A DNA stretch of 64,000 bases from Isoetes taiwanensis (taxonomy: Eukaryota > Streptophyta > Lycopodiopsida > Isoetales > Isoetaceae): assembly GCA_021234155.1 (NCBI GenBank), contig JAJEKV010000207.1, positions 498,001 to 562,000 on the forward strand, in the 5' to 3' direction. The notes under the pieces were generated by a model that was not told where the DNA came from, made no database searches, and saw only the letters and a list, made by a program, of their open reading frames with translations. The translations under genes and the position numbers were made by a program. Below are positions 22,684 to 34,442 of the stretch, piece by piece (positions within the stretch are counted from its first letter, which is position 1; each line of letters starts with the position of its first letter).

Positions 22684-23347
22684 CATGGAATAAATTACTA
22701 CTCCTATATTTTAGTGTAGCCAAAATAGGTTTAGCTAAACTACCTTCAAATTGGGGCTAGAAGTTTCTAACACTTGGCTAAACTAAATGAATTTTCTCCA
22801 TCACAGTTTCTTGCTTTTGGCTAAACTTTCACAAAATGGAAAGCTAAATATTAGCCATCACGCTATAGTAATTTAAAAAAAAAAACCAAGCATTTTGACA
22901 AAGACATTGAATTTATTGTAAATATATAAATCAAGACACAAACATACATGAACATGTTCAAAAACCTAAAAAAAAAGGGACTACATTGTTCTTTTTCCTC
23001 TAATGCTTCAACTTTATACTTGGAACAAGAAAGAAAGTGGAAAATAAAAGAAAAATATAAACCATATTTGAAATTTCTTAAAGTTTACATACATTGATGT
23101 TGAATTTCGGGGCTAATCTATCCATTTTCCAAGCCCACTCTATCTTAGGTTTAATGTCCGATGTCCTGATGGATATATGCGGAGGTAAAGGTTTGGCTAT
23201 TCAACCTAAAAACTTCGCTTGGGCGAAAAAATTGGGCTAAAATTTTCTTTTTTTGGGCATTTTTTCCATTTATTTAGCCGTTTTTCTTGGCAAGCCCTTT
23301 CTGAGAATAAGCCATTTGGCTAACCTTAGCCGTTATTTTATTCCATG
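22684..23347. mobile_element. hAT-like MITE 1 in DUF7869 copy 2
   Basis: Starts CATGGAATAAATTA and ends TTTTATTCCATG, inverted at both ends. Flanks CCTTCGAC and CCTTGACT are an imperfect 8-base duplication. The interior is rich in TTTAGCTAAA-type words, and it shares ends and body style with 53460-54063. No coding content. Confidence 0.65.
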
Positions 23348-24300
23348 CCTTGACTTGTGGGGCATAGATTGAGACATGTATCTCACAAAGCTCGAAGACT
23401 GCAATGGCCTTTTAGAGTATTTGCTCTAGGTTTCAAAGTGAGTGCATTACCATGTTGGAACAACCGCTATGCCTTTTCTAACCTGCTCGAGATATCGTAA
23501 AATGAAGACTTGCTCACCCCAAGAATCCATCTCAATGCTCTCATACATACCTTCATGCCCCTCAATTGATATAGTAAGAATCACGTGTTTTCATCATATT
23601 TGGAATTCCTACACAAGGAGTAAATGAAATTAATCCTATCTTTTGAAGTCATCCAATGTATTGGGACCTTATCGCACGAGGTCATCCACATTGTATGCGA
23701 CAGCGTGCAATCTAGGTTGCAACACTCTTGTCCCCTAATTGCCTCCGAGTTTTCTTTGGTTGGTGCCATACTTTCCATCCTTTCTAAATATTTGTCACTT
23801 CCTAGGCCTCTTGGGCACCCTTGGGCGCCTTTACGAAGACATAGCGTCTCTTCCTTGTGATCAAAGGATGCTCATCGACCACCAAATCTTCCACATGGCC
23901 TTGGGTGGGCCTTGGGGTGTGTAGTTCAATGGGGCATTCTAGAGTATCACCATTCTTGTGTGTAATATATCTAATTGGCCATCTCAACTCGAAGCTTGGG
24001 ACTCCAAAGACCACTGGCACACAATGCAATCACTAGAGCTTCACAGGACATGATTGTATCAACTTTCGATAAGAAGCTTCACAATGCCAACTCAAGATGT
24101 TCATCTCCCAACCCCTCTCATCATTCACACTATCAAATGGATCAACGCAGATTATTATGCCCTCTGCAAATACCGTGCAGTTTGCAAGGGTGCAACAAAA
24201 GGCAACCCATCTTCCTCCATTGGAGCCTAGGCAATGGCCTCTTTGGACTTCCACGGCTCCATTTGCCTCATCTCACATGCTCCACGAATGAAAAAGCTCA
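23348..24300 (-). pseudogene. Probable N-terminal remnants of DUF7869 copy 2
   Basis: Short minus-strand frames (for example 23581-23778, 24033-24254 with HCLGSNGGRWVAFCC, and a frame ending near 23802) lie upstream of the recognised part of copy 2. Position suggests N-terminal exons, but no motif proves it. Confidence 0.3.
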
Positions 24301-24309
24301 CATTAAAAC

Positions 24310-24433
24310 TATATAGCCCCAAACACCACAAATATGACCATATGAACCATATAAAACCATACAAACATATTAAATATAACCATATTAAATCATACAACCA
24401 TATTAACTAAAATCATATAACCATATTAAAACA
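24310..24433. repeat. CATATTAAA/AACCATAT repeats
   Basis: Degenerate AACCATAT words directly beside the Helitron 4 terminus. The inverse words occur at 30690-30801. Confidence 0.6.
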
Positions 24434-24930
24434 CTAGTAATGGTGCCCGGCGTTCTTGGGCATAAGTTAAAACTTTGTAAATGCTTTGGGATGCAATGAG
24501 AAAAGCCCTATCCTTTTTCCCTTTTCCCTTTTGCTCTTATCCATTTTAGGTTTTTCTTATTTTCTCTTTTTTTTTTCTTTTTTTTTTTTTTTTTTCCGTC
24601 TTTTCTCACATGTTTCCTTGTTTTCCCATCCCTTTCCTTCCCCCTTCCCCTCGCTCCCAGATAATCTTTTTCCCTTCCCTTTTGCTCCTTTCTCCACCTT
24701 TTCCCTCTTCTCTTTTTCTTTGCCTTTCCCTTCCCCTTTCTCTTTTCTTTTCCCCACCCTTTTCCATGTCTTCCCTTTTTTCTTAACCTTTTTCTTTTCT
24801 GGCCCTTTTCCATGCCTATTTTCCCTTCTCTTTTTCCTCGCCTATTTTCCCTTCTCTTTTTCCTCCTTTTCCCACTCTTTTCCCTCTCCTTTTTTGTGTA
24901 ACCTTTTTCCCTTCCATTTTTCATGTCTTC
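24434..24930 (-). mobile_element. Helitron 4, 3' part only, minus strand
   Basis: On the minus strand the sequence ends GGGCACCATTACTAG at 24434 followed by T, as in Helitron 2. About 80 terminal bases match Helitron 1. Beyond lies the pyrimidine tract (purine on its own strand) to about 24930. The TCTTATATT start is not found, so it is 5' truncated. The host side is (ATATGGTT)-type repeat, like the left flank of Helitron 2. Confidence 0.65.
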
Positions 24931-24939
24931 CTCATCAAG

Positions 24940-25560
24940 GGCAGCCTTATCCTTGTAATAATCAAAATCATGGTATTCATTAGATGCAATGTTGCGGAAG
25001 TCCGTGATGCCTTCTTTCAACGCACATATTGCCGCTTTTAGGGCGTGCGGGGCATAATCCTTTAAATCTTGCATTTTAGAACTCTGGTCTTCCTTAGTAG
25101 GATTGTTCCATCAAGATTTTGCCTTGTAGGTCAAGCGTTTCTTTGTCAAGTGAGGCCCTCTGTATTCTCTTCATGAGCTGCTTGTCAAACAACTTGGGGT
25201 CCGACACGCATGGAAATTCTCCATTGCTATCCTTGACTTGCCTTTTGTCCATTGAGCCCATATCTCAGTCCATTTCGGTCCCAGACCGCCTCGAGTGCTA
25301 AGAATGAGGTCATATTGGTCGAGAGACTCCCTGCCTTTCAGCAATTTGTTCTCTTCTTCTTCTCCTCTTCTTCCTCTCCCTCATCATCTTCCTCATCCCT
25401 CGAACACACATATCGCATAGTTTCTCAAAGGTCTTCTACTTATCGAGGGAGCCCACTGTTTCCTTTAGGACGCCGAGGACAACCAATGCTTTCCAATTGT
25501 TGCCTAAGCGTGTATGATCTGGTCGGGATAAGGGCCGCATTGATCAATGTACCAATGTCG
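24940..25560 (-). pseudogene. Unrecognised minus-strand coding remnant
   Basis: Frames with coding character include KDYAPHALKAAICALKEG and FRNIASNEYHDFDYYKDKAA (about 24940-25074), and, with shifts, AVWDRNGLRYGLNGQ near 25270 and a Glu/Lys-rich run near 25350. They could be the first exons of DUF7869 copy 2, cut off by the truncated Helitron. No family recognised. Confidence 0.3.
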
Positions 25561-25642
25561 AGCATGAAAGTATCTACAAACACCGGAATAAGCATTAAAT
25601 AGTAGCCGGGTTTTCTCATTTCCTTGGTCGAAAGAAAGTGAA

Positions 25643-25975
25643 CGTCTAATTTTCTTTTACTTATCACGGGTTTTCGACTCGCGAGTCGAAAACAATCGCA
25701 TCCTTTTGATTTTTCGTGTTACCACGGCTTTCGACTTCATGAGTCGAGAAACCCCGATGATAATCGAAAATGTTAGGATGGTAGGGCTTTCGACTCGAGT
25801 TGAGAAAGTCCCTTGAATGTCTAATTTTCTTTTACTTCTCGGGTTTCGATCGCGGTCGAAAGCTTCCGCATCCTTCGATTTTACGTGTGTTACCACGGCT
25901 TTTCGAATGCGAGTCGAAACCCGATGTCGGCAAATGTTAGGATGGGAGGGCTTTTCGACTTCGAGTCGAAAATGG
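25643..25975. repeat. Tandem duplication carrying six TCGACT/AGTCGA palindromes
   Basis: Two units of about 175 and 155 bases start at GTCTAATTTTCTTTTACTT (25643, 25819). Each carries three palindromes. The first, 25671-25692, is a perfect 22-base palindrome centred on GACTCGCGAGTC. The others (near 25729, 25786, 25842, 25897, 25949) are variants with changed centres such as TTCATGA or TTCGA. Confidence 0.75.
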
Positions 25976-25979
25976 AACC

Positions 25980-28140
25980 GCAGAGTTATTTACCTATACG
26001 TAGGCGGCGGCACTTTCGCCGCTATTGGCCAGCGTTGGCTATCTTTGCCGGATTCAGGTTCTTTGGCGTCTCCGCCCGAGAAAGAACTTCTGCACTCTAC
26101 TTGGCATATCGTCGCGCTTGATCGCTGCGGCACCTCCTTAAAGATGCGCAATACTTGCGCTTAAGCCCTCGAATGGCGACCGTCACACACCTGAACCTGG
26201 GCGTCTTTTCGCTTCGGATCTTCTCGGACTTCCGGTGAACAACTCACCCGATCCGATCACGCTGCATTACATCATCCTGAGCATTGGATGCACCTTGGGG
26301 ATGTCACACCATCGGGGTTCGGAATCTCCAAGCATATGTCTTTGGATTAAATTCCAGTAATGGTTGAACAAGGCGGCATCTCCGTGCAAACCCGGTCGCC
26401 TAATGTCCAAAGCAAACAACTTGTGTGATATTCCCAGCGGATATCTTGACCGGGGCTTTCCATTTTACGTGCCCCCTCCTGAAAACCTGACCGATCATCC
26501 GGATCCATTATTGGGGAAGCGTCGACCATATCTCTCGCCGTCATCCGATTCCTCCAGGTGTGGTGTCATCTTCCCCCATCTTTGTTTTTTGGTGGACTTT
26601 TTTTGTGTATGAACCACAACTTCATTCCCCATTGTAGGTGTTGTAGAGTCTTGACCGACCGATGGGAAGCTTACCGTATTGAGCCGGTTTTCTCGACTCA
26701 CGGAAATCTCCATACCAAGCTCCCGGATGTTAGGGGTTATGGCCTCCTTCATCCCTTCGAGATCCTTCCACCCAAGGTTCGACAATTTAAAGGTGCCGAC
26801 CTTTTTAGGTGCCCTTAGCCTTGCTCATGGAAGAGTGAGAATAATTTGAAAGCGCTAATTTTTGGTGTGATAGAACTACCTCTTACGGGGTCCTCGACAT
26901 GTAGTGTTAAATGCTTGAATCCGCATGAGAGACGAGAGCACAACACCGATTTTCTTGTACTTGTCTCTCGAGCTCTTCTTGTCCCTTTGGTGTAGAAAGC
27001 GAGATCTTTCTCCTTCCCACTTGTCGATACCTCGACATACCACCAAGAATCTCTTCTTGTTTCAAGAAGCTCATCTCCGATCCCTCGACATGACGAAGAA
27101 TGGAGTTCGCCGATTGATCACCGGTGAGTCAGGGTGAATCTTTGCAAGAAGAAAGGATGGATCGGTTAAGGTATTCGACAAAGAAAAACCTCTCCGCAGC
27201 TCACACAGGGTGTTTGTCTTCTTCTTCTAACCGGCGCCGGTAGAAGCATCCCCTAAGTAAGGCCGCTTCTTGGACGGAGTTGTCATGTCAGATGCCCCCC
27301 CCTCATCTTCTTCGGGACGGACCCCTCCAGAAATTAAAGTTTCCTCAGGCGTTTATGAGTTTTAGGACCGCATGTAAAAAGATGGGCATTCTTTAGTTTG
27401 AATTTAAGGACATACACAATCATTTATGAAAAAAAGCGTGCTAAGGGTGGTACAAAGACGGCCGCCTTTTTAGCCCTTCCAAACACTATTTGAAATTTAA
27501 TCACATCAAGGGACTAAGTGAGCGGGCGTGGTTTATCTTCATCGCTGCGGCATTGGCTTACCTTGAGTTCGGAGGCGCAGCATCGTAGTTTAACAGGAAT
27601 GGCGCGCATGACGCGTAGTTTCGCACGCTTTGCATATATGTGTGTTTTTCTGACCCTGGCCCTATTGCAAGCAGCTTGATTTGATCGATGAGCAGCAGAG
27701 CTAAGGTAGGAAGCGAAGAGGAGCCGCTGATTACCTGAACTCTAAGACCGGCCAGCGCCATGGAGCGAGGGATACGCCGAGAATCGCAGTTGATACAACT
27801 CTTGAAGAGACCACGTTAAGAAGCAAAAGACTCTAGGTGAGGCTGCGGGATCCGTGGATACATGATGGCCCAAGGAATTCTGCGTGAAGAGGTGAGTTTC
27901 AGAGATGCCTATGTTATTTCGCTTGTAGAACATGCCGCCGCGGTTTAAATAATGGAACTCCGCCGATAAGCTCGACGGATTCATCGTTTCCTTGTCCAGC
28001 ATTTTTTCAGCGAGATGATTATTCTTCGGGTTGAGAGATGCTCGGCAAGGAAACAATGGATCGGGGTAAAAAAATTCCGTTTAGGTGTGTTTTTTCATGG
28101 GTACATTTTTGGAATGTTGTACATAGATCGGGAGGCTAGG
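25980..28140. other. Interior of the 16.8-kb element without a recognised gene
   Basis: Short frames on both strands (for example 26558-26818 plus with HTKLPDVRGYGLLHPFEIL; 27742-28056 minus) have no motif I know. Half palindromes (TTTTCTCGACTCACG near 26690) occur. It may hold exons of cargo genes; none can be defended. Confidence 0.4.
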
Positions 28141-29300
28141 CCTAAGGCCAGGAGGTGCGGTTCAAATGCATCCTCTTGTAGTTAGCTGGGGTTTTCCATC
28201 AGCCCCCAAATCCACTTCTCGCAATATTCGAGGAAGATGGTTCAAGGAGAGTGGCTGATTAAAGCCAGAGGCACCTTGAGACTAAAAAAACAGAGAATAC
28301 AAAGTGCAGAGTTGTAGAGAATGCAAGCCTTGGCTTCCTCTCTGCGGGTTTCCCCGGGCGAGTCAGGCTTCACTGGGGCCCGGTGCCCCTCCCCTTCGCA
28401 CATATTGACGAAGATGGTTCGGGCGAGAGTGAATGACGGGGTTTGCGCCACCGCTACCATACATAGGGAGAATTGGTCGTTAAAGGGATTCGCCAATTTG
28501 CGCAGTCGAGAATGCGCATCGTTTGTCGCCGTTTCATTTCGACCGCAAGTCGGAATGAATGCCTGCCATCCAGACTCGTTTAGTACACACGAAAGTGGTT
28601 GGTTAAGGCGATTCCCCGGCTCGGGCGAGGCGCAGAATGCATAAAGCCATCTGGCGCGGTTTCCACGTGGTTAGTTGCGAGGCCTCCCCGGGCCCGGCCC
28701 CTCCCTTCATGATATTCGTTGAAGATGGTTCGAAGGAGATTAGCTCGATCGGTAGAGGCCACCGTTCCTGCAATCGGGCCTGGGAGAATTGGTCGGTTAG
28801 GATTCTCTACCAGCGAAGTCGAGAATGCGACTGTTATTTTCGTGTCTACATTCTCTACTCGCAAGTCGAATGCCTTAGCCATCGAGAACTCGGATGGTGC
28901 CGCGGAGTGCCGGTTGGGTAAGGCATTCCGACCATGAAAGCCGAGAATGCATACAAGAAGCTCTACATGGTTTCCCATGGGTTGCTAAGGTTAGCTGCCA
29001 GGACGGTCAAAACAACTTCCCTTCGCAATGTCAGGAAGATAGAAGGAGAGTTGTAAAACATCTGAGCCAACCAGGTGCAGTTTTCTTGGCTCACGGTGGG
29101 CGGCGGCCTGTGGTTAATGGGGACTCCGCAATCCAGGCCCATCCCTTGTAATGTTCGGCGGGAAGTGGTTGAGAAAGGAGCCTTTGCGACCACACACGCC
29201 AGGAATTCTTTAAAGTTGGCCTAGCAGGAGGCGGTCAGAAAACCACTTCCATACAGCGTACTTTCAGGAAGATAGAGGTGGTTGGCTGGCTGAGACCCAG
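28140..29300. repeat. Degenerate tandem array with a GAAGATGGTTCG core
   Basis: The block TTCGCAATATTCGAGGAAGA followed by TGGTTC and GGAG recurs near 28215, 28395, 28710, 29020, 29150 and 29265 with changes. Each block follows a GC-rich CCCGGGCC-like stretch. Several units end in AGTCGAGAATGC, half of the palindrome. Unit spacing is irregular (110-320 bases). Confidence 0.5.
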
Positions 29301-30690
29301 GCTCTGGGTATCTTAGAACTGCGTGCCAAACTCACGAGTCCCTGAGAAAGCGGCAACCTGGGTTGGTGGCCAAGAGGCCCTCCACCCCCAGGGTCAGGAG
29401 CCAGGTCTCTTACTTGGTAATTAGGTAAGGCATGGTTCGAGGAGGTGGCTCAGATGAGGCCTGCCATTTCTAAAGGGCCAGTGGCGGGGTATCACATTCT
29501 GAGCTCACAGTCAGAGAATTTCTGAGCTAAGGGAATCAGGGCATTCAATTGGTAGGTATCTCGATCATGAAGTCGAGAATCTCAACCGCAACAGCCTCGA
29601 GTGCGTATTAATTCCCTTCCGCCGCGAAGTCGAGAAGTTCTACTCGCTGGCAGTCGAGAAGAAGGCCCGATTTCGGACCGCTGGCAAGCTGAAGTATTCT
29701 CAACTCGCCACTCCCTTCCTCGCATGTCTCCCGCAGTGGATTTGCTTTGAGTTAGAAATGGAGATTCTGTGAAGCAATTCCTATTCTTAGTTCTTCTTTG
29801 GGAGAAAGACATTCCTAGTTATGTTCTGTTAATGCTCTGCGAATATCTTACTTCCTAACACGGGTCTCTATGATTTCTATCTCTTGCTTGCTACTACTCT
29901 AACCACTATTCTCACTTGTGCTCAGACAATGTATTCAATTCAACCACAAGCAAGAAAAAGATAACAAAAAACAAAAAACAATACAAAGGGAAAAAACAGA
30001 TACTTGAAGAGAGATTAGTGAGATTAATGAGAAAACAGAGAACAAAGGAGAACAGCATGTGAGAAATGAGATTAAAAAAGGGTATGATATTACAAAAACA
30101 TACCCGGAAGATTTCTTTGATGAGGAGGAGGCTTCCGTGTTCTTCCATGTGGGTATAGCCGTTTCGCAAAGCGTGAATAAGGATTTGTCGGGTCAGAAAT
30201 TGTATCGTGGATTAATAAGAGCCTCTAAAATGTAATATAAGTAAAAATGCACTAAAGGACTTTACGTAAAACTAAAAAGCAAAGTGACTCAAAAGGGCTC
30301 CTACCTTTCAGAAGGGAAACCCGGCCGAACAATCAATCTGCTGCTGAGAACTTCGGCATACTGAAGCGCCCCGGACCGGCCGCACACTGCCGCCAACATA
30401 AGATGGTTCTTGAATCGCTGGCTCGGACCGGGACGCCTCGACTGAAAAGCGGGCGCTTTAAGGAAATCACACGTAGTTCGAAGAGTGACTGAGAAAATGT
30501 GGGAGGAAGAATGGTCTGGGAGAGGGAGGAAGAGGGTGCAAGCACTGGCCGCGCCCCAAACCTCAAAAGTGCACACAAACTGGCCACGCAGGCCATGCCT
30601 CCATGACGGGTTAAATTGTGCTTAATACATGGCCACGCTTTTCAACAAGAGGCTTCACGCGGGGCGACAAGATATGAAAGGTTAGGTTAT
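29300..30690. other. No gene seen; scattered AAGTCGAGAA half palindromes
   Basis: AAGTCGAGAA words occur near 29570, 29625 and 29655, partly inverted. The rest is AT-rich spacer. Frames at 30301-30596 have no recognisable motif. Confidence 0.4.
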
Positions 30691-30801
30691 ATGTTTATAT
30701 ATGTTATCTTATGTATTTAATATGGTTTCAATGGTTGAATAGTTTCAATGGTTATATATGGTTACAATGTTTACATATGGTTTAGAATGAGTATGGTTGT
30801 A
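30690..30801. repeat. ATATGGTT repeats at the Helitron 2 insertion site
   Basis: Degenerate (A)TATGGTTNCAATG repeats end in GGTTGTA, directly left of the Helitron 2 start. Confidence 0.6.
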
Positions 30802-32899
30802 TCTTATATTATAATGTTATACCGTAAGTCTTGGATTGGATCAAGCCCTAATTTGAATGGCTAAGATCATCTAAGGTGCATCCAAAGGTCAAGTTTTCTG
30901 CACAACTTCCCGACCACCTTTGTGATTGGTCATGTTTTGATCTCTTATGGGGAAAGGGTAAAGGAAAAGGGGTGAAAAGGAAAAGGGAGGAGGAAAAGAG
31001 AATATGATGGGGAGAAGGCACGGGGAAAAGGAAAAATAAGAAAGGAAAAAGGTGGGGATAAAAAAAGAGAAAAGGGAAAGGGAACAAAAAAATCAAAAGG
31101 GAGGGGGGAAGGGAACCCGAGAAAAGGGCACGAGGAAAAGGGGAAGAGGTAAAGGGGAAAAGGGAAGGGGAAACATCATAGGAAAAAGGGAAAGAGTGGG
31201 GAAAAGGATGAAGAATGGGAAAAGGAATGAAAAAAAAAAAGAGCATGGGAAAGGGAAAAGGAAAAAGAGCATGGGAAAAAGGAGAAAAAGGGAAAAGGTA
31301 TGGAAAGAAGAAAATGGAAGGGAAAAATGGCATTGGAAAGGAAAAGAGAGAGGGAAAGGGAAGGGAAAAGGGGCACCGAGAAAAGGAAAAGAGTTAAAGA
31401 TTGGGAAAATGATGAAAAGGGCAGGGAAAAAGGAGAACAAGAAATGGATGGGCAGAAGGGAAAAAAGGGAAAGTGTTAGGAGAAAGAAACAGGGAGGGGC
31501 AAAGGAGAAAATAGAACTTGGAAAAAGGGCATGAGAAAAGGGAAGGGGTAAAGGGCACGAAAAAGAAAGAAAGAGAAAAAGAGTGAAGAAAGGGAAAAAA
31601 AGGAAGCGAAAAAAGAAAAGGAGGAAGAGCAAAAGGGTGGGGGAAAAAGGAAAGGGGTTTAGAAAAAAAGAAAAGAGAAAAAATGTGGGAAGGGCATGGG
31701 AAAAGGAAAGGAAGGGAGAAAGGGTGAAGGAAAGAGAAAAAGGGCACAAGTAAAAGAGGAAGAATGAAAGGATCGGGGAAGGAGGAAACTAAAAAGGAAA
31801 AAGTCCCTCAGAAAAAGGGAAAGGGAAAAAGGCCGAGAAAAGAAAAGAGGCAAAGGGTCAGAAAAGGAGAAAAAGGGAAAGGGAAAAAGGCCGAGAAAAG
31901 AAAAAGAGGCACAGGGTCAGAAAGGGAGAAAAAGGGAGGGGGGGAAGGGGAATAGGAGAAGGGTGAGGAGCAAGGAATTGAAAAAGAGGAAGAGGAATGA
32001 GAAAGCGGCTCGGGAAAAAAAGGAAGAGGGAAAGGGCGAGGAAAGGGAAAAAAGGCATGGGAAAGGAGAAAAGAAAAAAAGAAAAAGAAAAAAGAGGAAA
32101 GGGGAAAGTGGAAAAGGGAGAGAGGGTGCGAAAAGGGGGAAAAGGGGCACAAAAAAAGGGTAGAGAAAAGTGAATGGAAAGAGACAGAAGAAAAGAGAAA
32201 ATGAAAAAGAAGGGGGAAAGGAAAGGGAAAAAGGGCATGGGGAAAATCGAAAGGATGGCGAAATAATGAAAAAAGAAGTGAAAGAAAAAATGAAAACGAA
32301 GGCAGAAAAGGGGGGAAGGGAAGGGAAGGGAAAATGGGCACGAAAAAAAGATGAGAGGGAAATGGAAAAAGAGAAGCAGGAAGGGCAAAGGATAAAGAGG
32401 AAGAGGATAGGGAAAGGAAGAAAAGGGCACATGAAAAGGTGGAAAAAATAGAACGAAAAAAATGCATCGAAAAAGGGAAAGTGAAAAGGAAAAGAAAAAA
32501 GGAGGGAAAAAGGAAAGGGTAAAAATGGGAAGGGTGGGAAAATGATGAAAGGGAAGGGGAAAAGTTCGTAAAAAAAAAAAGAAAAAAAGGGCAAAAAGGA
32601 AAAGGGAAAAGGGAAGGGAAAAGAAGGGTGGGTAAAAAAAAGAAACAAAATAGAGAAGGGAAAAAGAAAACTGTGAAAAAAAGGAAAGTGTGTAGAGAAA
32701 TGAGGAAAAAGGGAAATTCGGGATAGAGCAAAAAGCAAAGGGAAGAGGAAGGGTGTCGAATGCACAAAAACCTCTTAAAGCTCTGCAATGCTGGGCTTGG
32801 TTTTATTATATTAGATTTATGAGGAGGAGTCTGAGCTGAACAGGTTTTTGCCACACAAGTTTCCAACTTATACCCAGCAACGCTGGGCACCATTACTAG
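30802..32899 (+). mobile_element. Helitron 2, complete ends, purine-rich body
   Basis: Starts TCTTATATTATAATGTTATA after an A (30801). Ends with a perfect hairpin CCCAGC-AAC-GCTGGG, eight bases, then CTAG (32896-32899). This is a textbook Helitron 3' end. The head (about 150 bases) is shared with Helitrons 1 and 3. The body (30950-32760) is almost only G and A on this strand and has no real gene; long frames on either strand are artefacts of the base bias. Helitron 3 starts at the very next base. Confidence 0.85.
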
Positions 32900-34019
32900 T
32901 CTTATATTATAATGTTATACCGTAAGTGCGTAGTGCATCGAGCCCTAATTTGAATGGCCGAGATCATCTGGATGCATTCGAAGGCCTAGATTTATTGCAC
33001 GACTTACCAACACTGTGATTGGTCATGCGTCGATCTCTTAAGGGGAAAGGGTAAATGAAAAGGGGGAAAAGGAAAAGGGAAGTGGAAAGAGAGAATGTGA
33101 AGGGCAAAAAGGCATGGGGAAAAGGGAAAAGGGTAAAAGGAAAAGGGAAAAAAGAAAAAAGGGAAAAGAAAAGGAAAAAGAGAAAGGGTGGGGAAAAGAA
33201 AAAAGGCATGGGGGGAAAAGGAAAAAGGCAAAAAGGAAAAAGGGAAAAAAAAGGGAAAAAGGAAAAGGGAAAAAAAGGAAAAGGGAAGTGGAAAAGAGAG
33301 AATGTGAAGGGCAAAAAGGCATGGGGAAAAGGAAAAGGGTAAAAGGAAAAGGGAAAAAGGGAAAAAGGGGAAAAGGAAAAGGGGAAAATAGGAAAAGGGA
33401 AAAGAAAAAGGGAAAAAAAAAAAAAAAGGAAAAAGGAAGTGGAAAGAGAGAATGTGAAGGGCAAAAAGGCATGGGGAAAAAGGAAATGGTAAAAGGAAAA
33501 GGGAAAAGGAAAAAAGAGAAAAGAAAAGGAAAAGAGAAAGGGTGGTGGAAAGGAAAAAGGCATGGGGAAAAGGGAAAAGGGTAAAAGGCATGGGAAAAAG
33601 GAAAAGGTAAAAAAAAAAAAAAAGGGAAAAAAAGGAAGGGAAAGGGAAAAGAAAAGGGAAAAAGGAAAAGGAAGTGGAAAGAGAGAATGCTAAGGGCAAA
33701 AAGGCATGGGGAAAAGGGAAAAGGGTAAAAAGGAAAAGGAAAAAAGAAAAAGGGAAAGGAAAAGGGAAAAAAAAAGGAAAAAGAAAAGGGAAGTGGAAAG
33801 AGAGAGAATGTGAAGGGCAAAAGGCATGGGGAAAAGGGAAAAGGGTGGGAAAAAGGGCATGGGAAAAGGGAAATAGAAAAAAAAAAAAAGAATGGAAAAG
33901 GGGGGAAAGAGAGAGAGAGGCACGGGAAAAAGGAAATGAGGAAAATGGAAAAGGGGAAGAGACAAAGGGAGCATGGAAAAGGGAAAGAGGGAAAGGGTGA
34001 GGAGATGGAAAAAGGGAAG
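32900..34019 (+). mobile_element. Helitron 3, 5' part, directly joined to Helitron 2
   Basis: Begins TCTTATATTATAATGTTATA at 32900 with no base between it and the CTAG of Helitron 2. Its head is nearly identical to that of Helitron 1 (for example TGGATGCATTCGAAGGCCTA in both). The purine body ends abruptly at about 34019 without the CTAG terminus, so it is 3' truncated or the terminus is lost. Confidence 0.75.
33077..33830 (+). repeat. Five minisatellite units inside Helitron 3
   Basis: GGAAGTGGAAAGAGAGAATG, followed by GGGCAAAAAGGCATGGGG, recurs near 33077, 33285, 33434, 33670 and 33788. Helitron 1 has two such units. Confidence 0.7.
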
Positions 34020-34442
34020 TCTATGTCAACCCTACATCAACACCAAGCTGAAGCGTAACGTCAAAACCCTTCCTTTCCCCTCGAACGTGCTATGGCAATT
34101 CAAGAAGAATCTTGGATTGGGGTGGTCCCATTTAAGGCGCAGACGATAGCCCCCATTTTCGGGTAACTTTGGGACACAAAGGGATTTGGTGGTGAGGCGG
34201 CACTGGACCGCGGGCACTATTTGCCATCAATATGATCAAGACCCCACCCTTTTTATGACAAAGTGACATACATAAGCAAATTGGTACAAGGCGTGTGTGC
34301 GGACATGACCCGACACGGATACTTTCGTTTCCTTGTCTTTTTGCATGCTTAGGGCAATCGAGACAACGGGCCGTCTCCCAATGGGCGGTGATATTAACTT
34401 CACCAACAAGATCATGCACTCCATATCTGAACTTGATCATGA

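Noticed and set aside
24508-25074. One 188-residue minus-strand protein joining a coding-like start to a Lys/Glu-rich end
   Set aside because: The C-terminal two thirds is Helitron purine tract. Only the first 50 or so residues look coding, and they are listed as a remnant.
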